This document shows positions 33,083 through 42,355 of a stretch of 64,000 bases of DNA, one piece after another (within the stretch, counting starts at the first letter, position 1; every line of letters begins with the position of its first letter). Below the pieces are notes generated by a model, which was given only the letters and a program-made list of their open reading frames with translations, did not search any database and was not told where the DNA came from. The stretch spans positions 1 through 64,000 of the forward strand of contig JAIXUQ010000087.1 of the NCBI GenBank assembly GCA_027483465.1, in the 5' to 3' direction. The DNA comes from Sphingomonadales bacterium (lineage in GTDB: Bacteria > Pseudomonadota > Alphaproteobacteria > Sphingomonadales > Sphingomonadaceae). The translations under genes and the position numbers were made by a program.

Positions 33083-34600
33083 ATGGACCATCTTGCCCCC
33101 TTACGCGCCGCCGCCGCCACCCCGGTTGACATCCTGGCCCTGTTCGCCGCCGAGCCGGATCGCCTGTCGCGCCTGTCGCTCAGCGTGGCCGGCATCCATG
33201 CCGATCTGTCCCGCCTGGCGCTGCCGCTGCCCGTCCTCGATGCGCTGCTGGCCGCCGCCCAGGCCGCCGATCTGCCCGGCTGGCGGGCGCGGCTGTTTGC
33301 CGGTGATGTCGTCAACCCCTCCGAAGGCCGCGCCGCCACCCACATGGCCGAACGTGGCGTCGGCCGGCCCGATCTGGTCGCCACCGCAGCGGCGGCAGCA
33401 GCAGCGGTGGCCGAAACCGCCATGCACCTGCGCGCCGGCGACGTGGATGATGTGATCCACATCGGCATCGGCGGTTCGGCGCTGGGCCCGGCATTGTTGA
33501 TCGATGCGCTGGGCCGCGATGGCGATGGCCCGCGCATCCATGTGGTCGCCAATATCGATGGGGAGGCGCTGGCCCGCGCGCTGGCCGCCTGCAACCCGCA
33601 GCGCACCCGGCTGGTGATCGTCTCCAAAACCTTCACCACCGCCGAAACCATGACAAACGCGCAGAGCGCGCTGGATTGGCAGGCCGCCGCCGGCGTGGCC
33701 GATCCGCGTGGCCAGTGCATCGCCATCACGGCCCGCCCCGATCGCGCCGCCGCCTGGGGCGCCGGCACCGTGCTGGATTTCGCCGAATCCGTCGGCGGCC
33801 GCTATTCGCTGTGGTCGGCCGTGGGCCTGCCGCTGGCGGTGCGCTGCGGGCCCCAGGCGCTGGCCCAGTTGCGCGCCGGCGCGGCGGCGATGGACGCGCA
33901 TTTCCGCGATGCGCCGCTGGCCGCCAATCTGCCGGTGCTGGCCGCGCTGGCCGATGTGTGGGCCGCCCACGCCCAGGGCCAGCAGACCCGCGGCGTCTTC
34001 GCCTATGATGAACGGCTGCGCCTGCTGCCGGCCTATCTGCAGCAACTGGAAATGGAATCAAACGGCAAGCGCGTCAGCCGCGACGGCGATCCGCTGCCCG
34101 GCCCCAGCGCCGCCATCACCTGGGGCGGCACCGGCACCGATGCCCAGCACGCGGTGTTCCAGCTGATCCACCAGGGCACCGCCATCGGCCCGATCGAATT
34201 CATCGGCGTGAAACAGCCCGGCCACGGCCTGGCGGCCGGCCACCACCGGCAATTGCTGGCCAACATGCTGGCGCAGGGCGCGGCGCTGCTCAAGGGCCGC
34301 AGCTTCGAAGCCGCGCTGGCGCTGTCGGGCGGCGATCCGGCGCTGGCCCGCGCCAAAAGCTTCCCCGGCAACCGGCCGTCTTCCACCTGGCTGCTCGATC
34401 GGCTGGATGCCCACACGCTAGGCGCGCTGATCGCGGCCTATGAACATCGCACCTTCGCCGCTGCCGTGCTGCTCGGCCTCAACCCCTTTGATCAATGGGG
34501 CGTGGAACTGGGCAAGGAAATGGCCAACGCGCTGATCGCCGGGGAGGATCTGGGCTTTGATCCCTCCACCACCCGGCTGGTGGCGCTGGCCGGGCTCTGA
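33083..34600 (+). CDS. pgi: Glucose-6-phosphate isomerase
   Basis: This cytoplasmic enzyme (EC 5.3.1.9) interconverts glucose-6-phosphate and fructose-6-phosphate. The 505-residue protein has HIGIGGSALGP (phosphate binding), VSKTFTTAETM, MESNGKRVSRDG, and the C-terminal FDQWGVELGKEMA signature. ATG 33083 gives MDHLAPLRAA; a few earlier in-frame starts exist without family match. It is divergent from rnc and convergent with a small secreted-protein gene. Between them, GC-rich sequence follows an A-run. Confidence 0.97.
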   Translation: MDHLAPLRAAAATPVDILALFAAEPDRLSRLSLSVAGIHADLSRLALPLPVLDALLAAAQAADLPGWRARLFAGDVVNPSEGRAATHMAERGVGRPDLVATAAAAAAAVAETAMHLRAGDVDDVIHIGIGGSALGPALLIDALGRDGDGPRIHVVANIDGEALARALAACNPQRTRLVIVSKTFTTAETMTNAQSALDWQAAAGVADPRGQCIAITARPDRAAAWGAGTVLDFAESVGGRYSLWSAVGLPLAVRCGPQALAQLRAGAAAMDAHFRDAPLAANLPVLAALADVWAAHAQGQQTRGVFAYDERLRLLPAYLQQLEMESNGKRVSRDGDPLPGPSAAITWGGTGTDAQHAVFQLIHQGTAIGPIEFIGVKQPGHGLAAGHHRQLLANMLAQGAALLKGRSFEAALALSGGDPALARAKSFPGNRPSSTWLLDRLDAHTLGALIAAYEHRTFAAAVLLGLNPFDQWGVELGKEMANALIAGEDLGFDPSTTRLVALAGL

Positions 34601-34680
34601 ACAAAAAAAGACGGCGGCCACCCCGGGGGCAGGGGCAGCCGCCGCAAGGCCAGCCGGCGGGGCAGCCGGCCGGCAGGGTT

Positions 34681-34974
34681 TCAGCGCCGCTCGGCCAGCT
34701 GGATATTCTCGTTCAGCGCCAGCCGGGCGCGGGCCAGCTTGCGATTGGCCTCGTGGGCATTGCCCTCGGCACAGATTTTCTCGGCCACCGCCACCAGGCG
34801 CAGCGTCTTGGCGGCGGCTTCGGGGCGGGCGGCGGCGTCGCTGCGCAGGCTGCGGGCTTCGGCCATGCAGGCCGGCTCGGCGGCGTGCACCGGGCTGATG
34901 GCCAGAAACGGCATGGCGGCGGCCAGCGCCAGGGTGGTGATGGTCAGGCGGTCAATGCTGCGGCGGGTGATCAT
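34681..34974 (-). CDS. Small secreted protein with two cysteines
   Basis: The 97-residue product has a signal peptide (MITRRSIDRLTITTLALAAA... to about VHAAEP) and a mature part of about 65 residues, mainly helical and rich in Ala/Arg, with cysteines in PACMAEARSL and EKICAEGNAH that could pair in the periplasm. GAG lies nine bases before ATG 34974, which is preferred to an ATG 18 bases further upstream. The family is not recognised. A repeated AR/EAR and LARARLALNE composition suggests a coiled helix pair. Confidence 0.7.
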   Translation of the reverse strand: MITRRSIDRLTITTLALAAAMPFLAISPVHAAEPACMAEARSLRSDAAARPEAAAKTLRLVAVAEKICAEGNAHEANRKLARARLALNENIQLAERR

Positions 34975-35073
34975 GATGGGGGTCTCCTGCATCGGGTTCG
35001 GCAGTGGCTTGCCGATGAGGAGGTTTTAAGTCACACTCAGACGGAAGATAATCCGGATAATCCTGGGCGGCCC

Positions 35074-36015
35074 ATGAAGAAAGACTACACAATCCCGCGC
35101 AACCTGCTCGATGGCGTCGAAGCCTTCCTGCGCGTTGCCGATCGCGGCTCGTTCCGGCTGGCTGCCGATGATCTCGGCGTCTCGCCCTCCGCCATCAGCC
35201 AGACGGTCCGCCAGCTGGAAGACCGCATCGGCGTGCCGCTGTTCATCCGCACCACCCGCTCGGTCGGCCTGTCCGAAGCCGGCGCCCTGTTCCACGCGGC
35301 CGCCGCGCCCGCCTTCGCCGGCCTTGTCGCCGGCTGGGAACAGGCCCGCACCCTGGGGGAGCGCCCGGCCGGCCTGCTGCGCCTCAACATGCCGCGCGCC
35401 GTCGTGCCCCTGCTCATCGAACCGATCATCGCCAGCTTTTGCGAAACCTATCCCGAAATTGACGTGGAGATCATCGGGGAGGATGCGCTGGTCGATCTGG
35501 CCAGCAGCGGCCACGATGCCGGCATCCGGGTGGGCGAACTGCTGGAGGCCGACATGATCAGCGTCCGCCTCTCCACCCCGTTCCGCTTCGTCATCGTTGG
35601 CGCGCCGGCCTATCTGGCCGCCCACGGCCGGCCGCAGTCACCCGCCGATCTGAAATCCCACCACTGCATCCGCCAGCGCATCCCCGGCCGCAGCAGCCCC
35701 ACCCCGTGGCGCCTGCAAGACGGCAACCGCCACATCGACGTGGCCGTGAAAGGCCGCATCATCGTCAACGAAGACCCGGCGGTGCGCGCGCTGGCCCTGC
35801 GCGGCCTCGGCCTCGCCCAGGTCGCCGAACCGCTGATCGAAACCGAAATCGCCTGCGGCCAACTCGAAATCCTGCTCCCCACCCTCAGCCCCACCAGCCC
35901 CGGCCTCTTCCTCCACTACCCCAGCCACAGCCAGATGACCCCCAAACTGCGCGCCTTCATCGACCATGTGAAACAGGCCATGGCCGCCGGCATGCTGGAC
36001 CGGCTGACGATGTAG
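35074..36015 (+). CDS. LysR family transcriptional regulator
   Basis: The 313-residue protein has a winged helix-turn-helix at residues 12-70 (SFRLAADDLGVSPSAISQTV, LFIRTTRSVGLSEAG) and a periplasmic-binding-like effector domain. The subgroup is the DsdC/GcvA-like LysR proteins with VGELLEADMISVRLSTPFRF. The ATG is preceded by GGATAATCCTGGGCGG. The target is not readable. It lies beside a small secreted-protein gene (divergent) and an AT-rich gene of foreign composition (convergent). Confidence 0.95.
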   Translation: MKKDYTIPRNLLDGVEAFLRVADRGSFRLAADDLGVSPSAISQTVRQLEDRIGVPLFIRTTRSVGLSEAGALFHAAAAPAFAGLVAGWEQARTLGERPAGLLRLNMPRAVVPLLIEPIIASFCETYPEIDVEIIGEDALVDLASSGHDAGIRVGELLEADMISVRLSTPFRFVIVGAPAYLAAHGRPQSPADLKSHHCIRQRIPGRSSPTPWRLQDGNRHIDVAVKGRIIVNEDPAVRALALRGLGLAQVAEPLIETEIACGQLEILLPTLSPTSPGLFLHYPSHSQMTPKLRAFIDHVKQAMAAGMLDRLTM

Positions 36016-36029
36016 GATGTAAAATGCTC

Positions 36030-37395
36030 ACAATACCAAAGTGACCAAATGCCCGGACCAAATACCTAAGCTTTACTGTAGAAGTGTTCTAAACGGAGAC
36101 TTCTGGTTCCTGTCCAGATCGATATCAAGTTCGATCCTATCGAAGGGCTCGCCGAACAGAACCGACCTGGTTGTCACAAGATAAAGCTTTGCTTTACGAA
36201 CAGATTGATCCTTGCCATCATCTTGGCCCTTAAACAAATATGATGCCGGGGCCTCGCTTACGAATGTAATGAGTTTCGATTCGCCAGGGGCGACAATAAT
36301 CGCTTCCTTGACGGGAACACGATCAAGATCGGTTTCCTCATTGGTTGCAGCTTCTTCGCTAGTTGCAACTAGATAGAATGGCTCCTGCTGTTCAATTTTA
36401 TTGCCACCTGCATTCTTCAGAGGTGCTATATCTAAGCGCGCTTCGGGAACTACAGCAGCGCTTCGTCCTCCCGTGTTGGTTAGCAGCAACCTCACAACCA
36501 ACCTGGTCCGCTTTAGAAACACCATAGAACCGGGATCATCTTCAAGAATTGACTGAATTCGTTCAAGAATCATCAGTTGTTCTTGTGTAGACCTAAGTAT
36601 CTGAAGCACGGGCTGCAACAGCGCAGCATTCCCGTCCGCTACTGCAACCGCCAGCTGGGCGTAAACCTTCCTTAAGTTCTCCCGCTCGAATTGATTATCT
36701 TTAACTCTTGTCCAAAGGAGAGGAATGCGTTTGGTCTGATACTCAATGAAATAGTTACCGTCTGTATTTATAGAAATTCTAAAAAATCGATATTGGCGAT
36801 TCTGCGGAGTGACGTCACGAAATTGCGACATGTCGACCTCATTTCGCCGAACTTCTCCGCTTAAAGCTCCATCTATAGCAACCAGATTGTCTTGGAGAAT
36901 ATCAAAGAATTTTACGGCTTCATTCATGGTCCTGAAATCAACAGTTGGCCAATCACCTAATGTTTCAACTGCCGGCCTTAAAGTTGGGATAACGTCAGAG
37001 ACTTGATCATCAACTGTCTTTAGCTTCTCCTTCTGATCAGTAAAGTTCTCTAAATCTGCGGCCTTTATTGTATTCGCCCATTCACTTTGCTCGGTTAGGC
37101 GTGCCAATTCGTTAACCGTCCGCTCACTCAAGGGCTTTGCGGCCGAACTTTCGCTGTCAACTCTGAGTTCGGCAAAAAGCACGGGCAGTTTTGTCACATT
37201 AAGTTGCTCTGAAGAAAGAAAAAATGGCACCAAGTAAGCAATGATGGCACCCGCTACAGCGGAGCCTAGCCATGGCAAAGCCTTTTTTACTGATTCGTTC
37301 ATAACATTACGATGATTACCATCAAATGCCTTGTCAAGCTCGCCATAGCATTTTCGGGACTGCAATCTTTGTATTCAGGGTTGTAACAATACCAA
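36030..37395. repeat. 10-bp direct repeats bracketing the AT-rich gene
   Basis: ACAATACCAA occurs at 36030-36039, just after the LysR gene, and again at 37386-37395, just upstream of the AT-rich gene at 36073-37302. The two copies are in the same orientation. They could be footprints of an insertion event (target duplication or recombination site), but ten bases can also match by chance. Confidence 0.4.
36073..37302 (-). CDS. Membrane-anchored hypothetical protein of foreign composition
   Basis: The 409-residue protein starts at ATG 37302 (MNESVKKALP) and has one N-terminal membrane helix (about 10-29, AVAGAIIAYLVPFFL) followed by a large soluble region. No family is recognised. The composition is clearly AT-rich (about 45% GC by eye) with many A/T-ending codons, unlike the 70% GC neighbours. 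The middle has coiled-coil-like Glu/Lys/Leu stretches (ENFTDQKEKLKTVDDQV). The distal part alternates strand-like segments (TRLVVRLLLTNTGGRSAAVV) that resemble immunoglobulin-like or DUF-type sensor folds. A TTG start at 37365 would add 21 residues. No mobile-element genes flank it. It is probably a horizontally acquired single gene. Confidence 0.85.
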   Translation of the reverse strand: MNESVKKALPWLGSAVAGAIIAYLVPFFLSSEQLNVTKLPVLFAELRVDSESSAAKPLSERTVNELARLTEQSEWANTIKAADLENFTDQKEKLKTVDDQVSDVIPTLRPAVETLGDWPTVDFRTMNEAVKFFDILQDNLVAIDGALSGEVRRNEVDMSQFRDVTPQNRQYRFFRISINTDGNYFIEYQTKRIPLLWTRVKDNQFERENLRKVYAQLAVAVADGNAALLQPVLQILRSTQEQLMILERIQSILEDDPGSMVFLKRTRLVVRLLLTNTGGRSAAVVPEARLDIAPLKNAGGNKIEQQEPFYLVATSEEAATNEETDLDRVPVKEAIIVAPGESKLITFVSEAPASYLFKGQDDGKDQSVRKAKLYLVTTRSVLFGEPFDRIELDIDLDRNQKSPFRTLLQ

Positions 37396-37444
37396 CCGAA
37401 TGAGTTAAGGTTTAGCCAGGTGGAGGACAGATGGTCATAAATCA

Positions 37445-37461
37445 AAGGCGGCCTCCGCCTT
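37445..37461 (-). terminator. Terminator after bpt
   Basis: On the minus strand AAGGCGG and CCGCCTT pair around AGG and are followed by TGATTT. The hairpin sits about 40 bases after the bpt stop codon and separates bpt from the AT-rich gene on the same strand. Confidence 0.6.
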
Positions 37462-37498
37462 GTGGGTGGCCTATTAAATTACCATTTCACACCAGCCC

Positions 37499-38233
37499 TC
37501 ACGCCAATTCCCGCCACTGGCCGCCCATCAGGGCTTCGACCGGGCGGAATTTGGTTTTGTAGGCCATGCGGTTGCAGCCTTCGATCCAATAGCCGAGGTA
37601 GACATAGGCGAGGCCGGCGCGGGCGGCGCGGGTGATGTGGTCCATGATGATGAAATTGCCCAGGCCTTCGCGGCCGGGCAGATCGGGTTCGTAGAAGCTG
37701 TAGATCATCGACAGCCCGTCGGACTGTTTGTCGGTGAGGCAGCAGCCGACGAGGCGGCCAAGGCGGCCATCGGGCGTGGGTTCGCGATATTCCACCACCA
37801 CCGTGTCAACCGAGGATTGTTCCACCATGTCGGCGAAATCATGCGCGTCCATGGCGGCCATGCCGCCGCCGGGGTGGCGGGCGGCCAGATAGCGGCGCAG
37901 CAGGGTCCATTGTTCCTCGGTGGCCCAGGGTTCGCAGGCGTGGACCTCAAGGTCGGCGTGGGCGGCGAGCAGTTTGCGCTGGGTGCGGCCCGGCTGGAAG
38001 CGGGCGGTGGGCACCCGCACCGACACGCAGGCCTGGCAGCCTTCGCACGACGGGCGGTAGACGACATTCTGGCTGCGGCGGAAGCCGATTCGGCCCAGCG
38101 CCTCGGCCATGGTCTGGGCATCGTCGCCCTTCAGTTCGGCAAACACCTTGCGTTCGGTGCGGCCGGGCAAATAGGGGCAGGGTGACGGGGCCGTCACGAA
38201 AAACCGAGGAAAACGATAGGATTGGTCGGTCAC
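37499..38233 (-). CDS. bpt: Aspartate/glutamate leucyltransferase (Bpt)
   Basis: Bpt attaches leucine from Leu-tRNA to proteins with N-terminal Asp or Glu, sending them to ClpS/ClpAP degradation (N-end rule). The 244-residue protein has the N-terminal cysteine signature (PCPYLPGR, then [12 protein letters not shown]) and the ATE1-like C-domain ([25 protein letters not shown]). A GTG start gives (V/M)[11 protein letters not shown]. It relates to the ClpXP system elsewhere in this window by function, not position. Confidence 0.93.
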   Translation of the reverse strand: MTDQSYRFPRFFVTAPSPCPYLPGRTERKVFAELKGDDAQTMAEALGRIGFRRSQNVVYRPSCEGCQACVSVRVPTARFQPGRTQRKLLAAHADLEVHACEPWATEEQWTLLRRYLAARHPGGGMAAMDAHDFADMVEQSSVDTVVVEYREPTPDGRLGRLVGCCLTDKQSDGLSMIYSFYEPDLPGREGLGNFIIMDHITRAARAGLAYVYLGYWIEGCNRMAYKTKFRPVEALMGGQWRELA

Positions 38234-38359
38234 ACCGCAGGCCCTTTTGCGCTCGCACTCTCAAAGGCCGGCCATATGCGCTGGCCAGTCCCTCTCCCTG
38301 TTACGGCGATGCTAACCAAGGCTTGCGTGTGTGCAAGCGGATATTGGGGGGTTTTGGTT

Positions 38360-39631
38360 TCAATCCGCCTCAACCATGCGCACTTCATATCCGGCGGCGC
38401 GCAGCGCCTCGATCAGGCGCTCCAGATGCTCCCGGTCACGGGTTTCGCACTCCACGTCGGCGATCAGGCCCTTGGCCGGCAGGGTGGTGAACACGCGCTG
38501 GTGGTACACCTCCAGGATATTCACCTGCTGCTGATCGAAAATGCGGGCCACTTCAAACAATTGGCCCGGCCGGTCCTTCAGGCGGATGCGCAGCCGCGCC
38601 AGCCGGCCGGCGCGGGCCAGATCGCGCAGCAGCACGTTGGCCAGCAGGCGCGTATCGATATTGCCGCCACACAGCACCAAGCCCACCTTGGCGCCGCGGA
38701 ACCGGCGCGGATGGGCGAGCAGGGCGGCCAAGCCAGCGGCGCCGGCGCCTTCCACCACCGTCTTTTCGATGCCCAGCAGCAGGGCAACGGCGCGTTCCAG
38801 ATCGCGTTCGCCCACCAGCACGATATCGTCCACCAACGCGCGCACCACCTCGCGGGTGAGGCGGCCGGGGGTTTTCACCGCAATGCCTTCGGCCAGCGTG
38901 TCCCCATCGCACACGGCGCCTTGGCCCTTCATCTCGGCATACATCGACGGGTAAAGCTCGGCCTGCACGCCGATGATGGCGATATCGGGCCGCCGCGCCT
39001 TGGCCAGCGTGGCGATGCCGGAAATCAGCCCGCCGCCGCCGATCGGCACCACCAGCGTGTCGATCTCCGGCGCGTCCTCCAGCATTTCCAGGCCCACCGT
39101 GCCCTGGCCGGCCATCACGCGCGGATCATCAAAGGGGTGGACATAGACCAGCCCCTTCTGGTCGGCCAGTTCCAGCGCGTGGGCGCTGGCATCGTCATAT
39201 TTCTCGCCAAACAGCACCACCTTGGCCTGGTGGCTTTCGGTTTGCTGCACCTTCACGATCGGCGTGAAGCGCGGCATCACGATGGTGGCCGGGATGCCCA
39301 GCCGGCGGGCGTGATAGGCCAGCCCTTGCGCATGATTGCCGGCCGAAGCGGCGATCACCCCGCGCGCCCGCTCCTCGGCGGTGAGCGACAGCAGCCGGTT
39401 CAGCGCGCCGCGTTCCTTGTAGGCGGCGGTGAACTGGAGATTCTCGAATTTCAGCCACACCTCCGCCCCGGTGAGTTGGCTGAGCGTTTCGGATTTCAGG
39501 CAGGGGGTGCGGATCACCTTGCCGGCAATGGCCAGCGCGGCGGCCTCCACATCGGCAACGCCAATCGGCAGGGCCGGCCCGGCAGGCGCAGCAGATGGGG
39601 CAGATGGGGCAGAGGCGGAAAGCACGGTCAT
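38360..39631 (-). CDS. ilvA: Threonine ammonia-lyase with ACT domain
   Basis: This PLP enzyme (EC 4.3.1.19) deaminates threonine to 2-oxobutanoate, the first step to isoleucine or a catabolic route. K72 in FTAAYKERGAL binds PLP, and PIGGGGLISG is the phosphate-binding glycine loop. Residues about 345-423 are an ACT domain (LARLRIRLKDRPGQLFEVAR) for feedback control. The 423 residues fit the single-ACT type. ATG 39631 is followed by a Ser/Ala/Pro-rich lead of 20 residues. The single-ACT form is close to both ilvA and tdcB, so biosynthetic against catabolic use is not settled. Confidence 0.93.
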   Translation of the reverse strand: MTVLSASAPSAPSAAPAGPALPIGVADVEAAALAIAGKVIRTPCLKSETLSQLTGAEVWLKFENLQFTAAYKERGALNRLLSLTAEERARGVIAASAGNHAQGLAYHARRLGIPATIVMPRFTPIVKVQQTESHQAKVVLFGEKYDDASAHALELADQKGLVYVHPFDDPRVMAGQGTVGLEMLEDAPEIDTLVVPIGGGGLISGIATLAKARRPDIAIIGVQAELYPSMYAEMKGQGAVCDGDTLAEGIAVKTPGRLTREVVRALVDDIVLVGERDLERAVALLLGIEKTVVEGAGAAGLAALLAHPRRFRGAKVGLVLCGGNIDTRLLANVLLRDLARAGRLARLRIRLKDRPGQLFEVARIFDQQQVNILEVYHQRVFTTLPAKGLIADVECETRDREHLERLIEALRAAGYEVRMVEAD

Positions 39632-39689
39632 GCCCGTTCCATAACGCCGCAGGTGCCACAGCGCTACCCTCGTGCTAAGCGGCGTGCCC

Positions 39690-40574
39690 ATGAGCAGGAT
39701 CGCCTTGAACATCGCCTTTCTGGGGCTGGGCGTGATGGGCGCCCCGATGGCCCGCCACCTCGCCGCCGCCGGCCATGATGTGACCGTGTACAACCGCACG
39801 CCGGCCAAGGCCGCGGCCTGGGTGGCGGCGCATGGCGGCGGCCACGCGCCCACCCCGGCGGCGGCGGCAACCAGGGCCGATGTGGTGATCGCCTGTGTGG
39901 GCGCCGATGCCGATCTGGCCGCCGTCACCCTCGGCCCCGATGGCGCCTTTGCCGCGATGCGCGCCGGCGCGCTGTTCATCGATCACACCACGGTTTCGGC
40001 CGCCATCGCCCGGCACCTGGCCGATGCGGGCGAGGCGCGCGGCCTGCTGGTGGTGGATGCGCCGGTGTCGGGCGGGCAGGCCGGCGCGGAAAATGGCCGG
40101 CTCACCATCATGGTGGGCGGCAGCGCGGCGGCCTTCGCGGCGGCCGAACCGGTGATGGCCGCCTATGCGCAGCGCATCGGCCACATGGGCCCGGCCGGCA
40201 GCGGGCAGCTCACCAAGATGGTCAACCAATTGTGCATCGCCGGCATATTGCAGGGGCTGGCCGAAGGGCTGGCGCTGGGCCAGGCTGCCGGGCTGGATCT
40301 GGATGCGGTGGTGGAGGTGATCTCCAAGGGCGCGGCGCAAAGCTGGCAGATGGACAACCGCGCCCGCACCATGGCGCGCGGCGAATTTGATTTCGGCTTT
40401 GCGGTGGATTGGATGCGCAAGGACCTGGGCCTGGCGCTGGACGAGGCGCGGCGGCTGGGCGTGCCGTTGCCGCTGACGGCGCTGGTCGATCAATTCTATG
40501 CCGATGTGCAGGCGATGGGCGGCCGCCGGCAGGACACGTCAAGCCTGATCCGGCGGTTGCGGCCTCAGCCCTGA
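39690..40574 (+). CDS. 3-hydroxyisobutyrate dehydrogenase-family NAD(P) oxidoreductase
   Basis: The 294-residue protein has a dinucleotide-binding FLGLGVMGAPMARHL (10-24), the substrate-binding VDAPVSGGQAGAENG signature and the catalytic-lysine segment GQLTKMVNQLC. It belongs to the 3-hydroxyacid dehydrogenase family, which includes 3-hydroxyisobutyrate, tartronate semialdehyde and related enzymes. The specific substrate is not readable. It is divergent from the threonine ammonia-lyase (58 bases) and overlaps the convergent hydroxylase gene by 10 bases. Confidence 0.93.
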   Translation: MSRIALNIAFLGLGVMGAPMARHLAAAGHDVTVYNRTPAKAAAWVAAHGGGHAPTPAAAATRADVVIACVGADADLAAVTLGPDGAFAAMRAGALFIDHTTVSAAIARHLADAGEARGLLVVDAPVSGGQAGAENGRLTIMVGGSAAAFAAAEPVMAAYAQRIGHMGPAGSGQLTKMVNQLCIAGILQGLAEGLALGQAAGLDLDAVVEVISKGAAQSWQMDNRARTMARGEFDFGFAVDWMRKDLGLALDEARRLGVPLPLTALVDQFYADVQAMGGRRQDTSSLIRRLRPQP

Positions 40575-41743
40575 TCCGCGTCGTAATGCGCGACGGATTC
40601 GAACAGCGCGGTCAGGCCGGCGCGTTCGGCCTTGCTCAGTTCCGGGCGCCAGATTTCAAAGATCAGCACCACGCGCACATCGTCGCTGTCGTTCCACGCC
40701 TCATGCTCGATGCTGTCGTCAAAGATCAGCATGCGCCCGGCCTCAACGCCGCGGGTGTGGTTGCCCACCCGCAGCCGGCAGCCGGCCGGCACGATCAGCG
40801 GCAGGTGGCAGATCAGCCGCGTGTTGAGCATGCCGCAATGGGGCTGGATATGGGTGTGCGGCGCCAGGATGGAAAACAGCGCCATCGGGGAGCGGCCGGC
40901 CACGCGCGGCAGCGGCAGCCCGGCCAGCGCCGCCATGGTGGCCGGGCAGCGGGCGGCGTGATCGGCAATCGGCTGGCCGGCGCGGAACAGGTGAAAGGCG
41001 CTCCAGCGCGGATCGTTCATCAGGCTGTGGGCCTTGGCCGGCCGGTCGGGCGGGGCCTCCACATAGGGCGCGATGCCGGCGCGTTCGGCCAGCACGCCTT
41101 GCGCCTCCGCCCGGATCGCCGGCATTGCCGCCTCCAGCGCCGCCGTCCAGCCGAATTCGGCCGGATCATAGAAGGCGCGTTGTGGCAGGCCGGGGAAATA
41201 GAAATTGGTCGGCTGTTGCAGGTGCGGCTGGGCCTTGCCGGCCAGGATGGCGAGGCACTCGCCAAAACGGTCTCCGGCGGCGGCGCTGTCAACCCCGGCG
41301 GCGCTGAGCGCCGTGTGCATGGTGGCAACGAACCGCCCCATGATGGCGCTGCTCTCCGCCTCGGCGCGGTGCAGCCGCTGCACCAGATCGGGCGGCAATT
41401 GCTGATAGCGGCCGGCGGCGGCCAGCGCCCGGCCATACCAGGCCACCGCAGCGCGGTCGTCCCCCTCCCGCGTGAGGATCTCGCCCATCATCACCAGCGC
41501 ATAGGGGTTGTGTTCATCGGCGGCGAGCACCCGGGCCAGCGCGGCGCGGGCGGCGGCGCGATCGTCCAGCATGTCACAGCTTTGCGCCAGCAACAGCCAC
41601 ATCTGGGCGCTGGCGGTGCCGCTGGCGGTGATGGCGGCAAAGGCGGGCCGGGCGGCGGCGGCATCGCCGCGTTGCAGGGCGGCGATGCCCTGCTGGGCCA
41701 GGGCCTCCAGCCGGGCGCGATCAGGGGAGGCGGCGCTGCTCAT
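40565..41743 (-). CDS. TPR-containing aspartyl/asparaginyl beta-hydroxylase family protein
   Basis: The 392-residue protein has an N-terminal region of TPR-like helices (about 15-140; RARLEALAQQGIAALQRGD, LARVLAADEHNPYALVMMGE) followed by an AspH-type double-stranded beta-helix. Its active-site histidines lie in HTHIQPHCGMLNTRLICHL and FDDSIEHEAWNDS, and RVGNHTRGVEAGRMLIF lies between. It should use Fe(II) and 2-oxoglutarate to hydroxylate a protein or peptide. The TPR part may recruit the substrate. The start is ATG 41743; a GTG two codons upstream exists. The substrate is unknown. Confidence 0.9.
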   Translation of the reverse strand: MSSAASPDRARLEALAQQGIAALQRGDAAAARPAFAAITASGTASAQMWLLLAQSCDMLDDRAAARAALARVLAADEHNPYALVMMGEILTREGDDRAAVAWYGRALAAAGRYQQLPPDLVQRLHRAEAESSAIMGRFVATMHTALSAAGVDSAAAGDRFGECLAILAGKAQPHLQQPTNFYFPGLPQRAFYDPAEFGWTAALEAAMPAIRAEAQGVLAERAGIAPYVEAPPDRPAKAHSLMNDPRWSAFHLFRAGQPIADHAARCPATMAALAGLPLPRVAGRSPMALFSILAPHTHIQPHCGMLNTRLICHLPLIVPAGCRLRVGNHTRGVEAGRMLIFDDSIEHEAWNDSDDVRVVLIFEIWRPELSKAERAGLTALFESVAHYDADQG

Positions 41744-41807
41744 CGCCACCCCTTACCGCCGCGCGGCCCCGGTTGCCAAGCCGGCCCGCCTGCGCCATCA
41801 CGCCGGC

Positions 41808-42338
41808 ATGGCCGTCCATTATCGCCTTGCCCGCCTGCCCGATGATGCGGCGCTGCTGATCGATCTCAACGCCGAATATCTGCACTTCGTCTTCGATGGC
41901 GTGGCCGAGCGGTTTGGCGTCGGCCTCGCCGATCTGTTTCCCGGTGGTGACATCCGCGCCTATCTGCCCGAGGCGCTGCCGAAAATCCTGGGGCCCGGCC
42001 CGCCGTCCAGCATCTTCTACCTGATCGAACGCGGTGGCGCGGTGATCGGCATGGGCGGCATCCGGCGGGTGCGCGACGGCGTGTGCGAGATGAAGCGCGT
42101 CTATCTGCGCGATGCCGCCAAGGGCCTTGGCCTTGGCCGCGCGCTGGTGGAGCGGTTGATGGCCGATGCCGCCGGCTTTGGCTATCGCCAGATGCTGCTC
42201 GATACCGCGCCCACGCTCACCACCGCGATCGCGCTTTATCAGCGGCTGGGCTTTGCGCCGATCCCGCCCTATCCTGAGGTGGAGGTGCCAGCCATCATGC
42301 ATCCCAACTGGGTGTTCATGGCGCGGGCGCTGGGTTGA
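41808..42338 (+). CDS. GNAT family N-acetyltransferase
   Basis: The 176-residue protein has the GNAT acetyl-CoA loop AKGLGLGRALVERLMADA and the strand-turn before it (IGMGGIRRVRDGVCEMKRVYL). The C-terminal ALYQRLGFAPIPPYPE is typical of acetyltransferases of the RimI/YjaB breadth. The substrate is unknown. It is 17 bases upstream of the amidohydrolase gene and probably shares its transcript. Confidence 0.9.
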   Translation: MAVHYRLARLPDDAALLIDLNAEYLHFVFDGVAERFGVGLADLFPGGDIRAYLPEALPKILGPGPPSSIFYLIERGGAVIGMGGIRRVRDGVCEMKRVYLRDAAKGLGLGRALVERLMADAAGFGYRQMLLDTAPTLTTAIALYQRLGFAPIPPYPEVEVPAIMHPNWVFMARALG

Positions 42339-42355
42339 GAAAACGGGGGATTGCC

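Noticed and set aside
37303..37365. TTG-initiated extension of the AT-rich gene
   Set aside because: TTG is a rare start and no Shine-Dalgarno sequence precedes it; the internal ATG at 37302 directly precedes the membrane helix.
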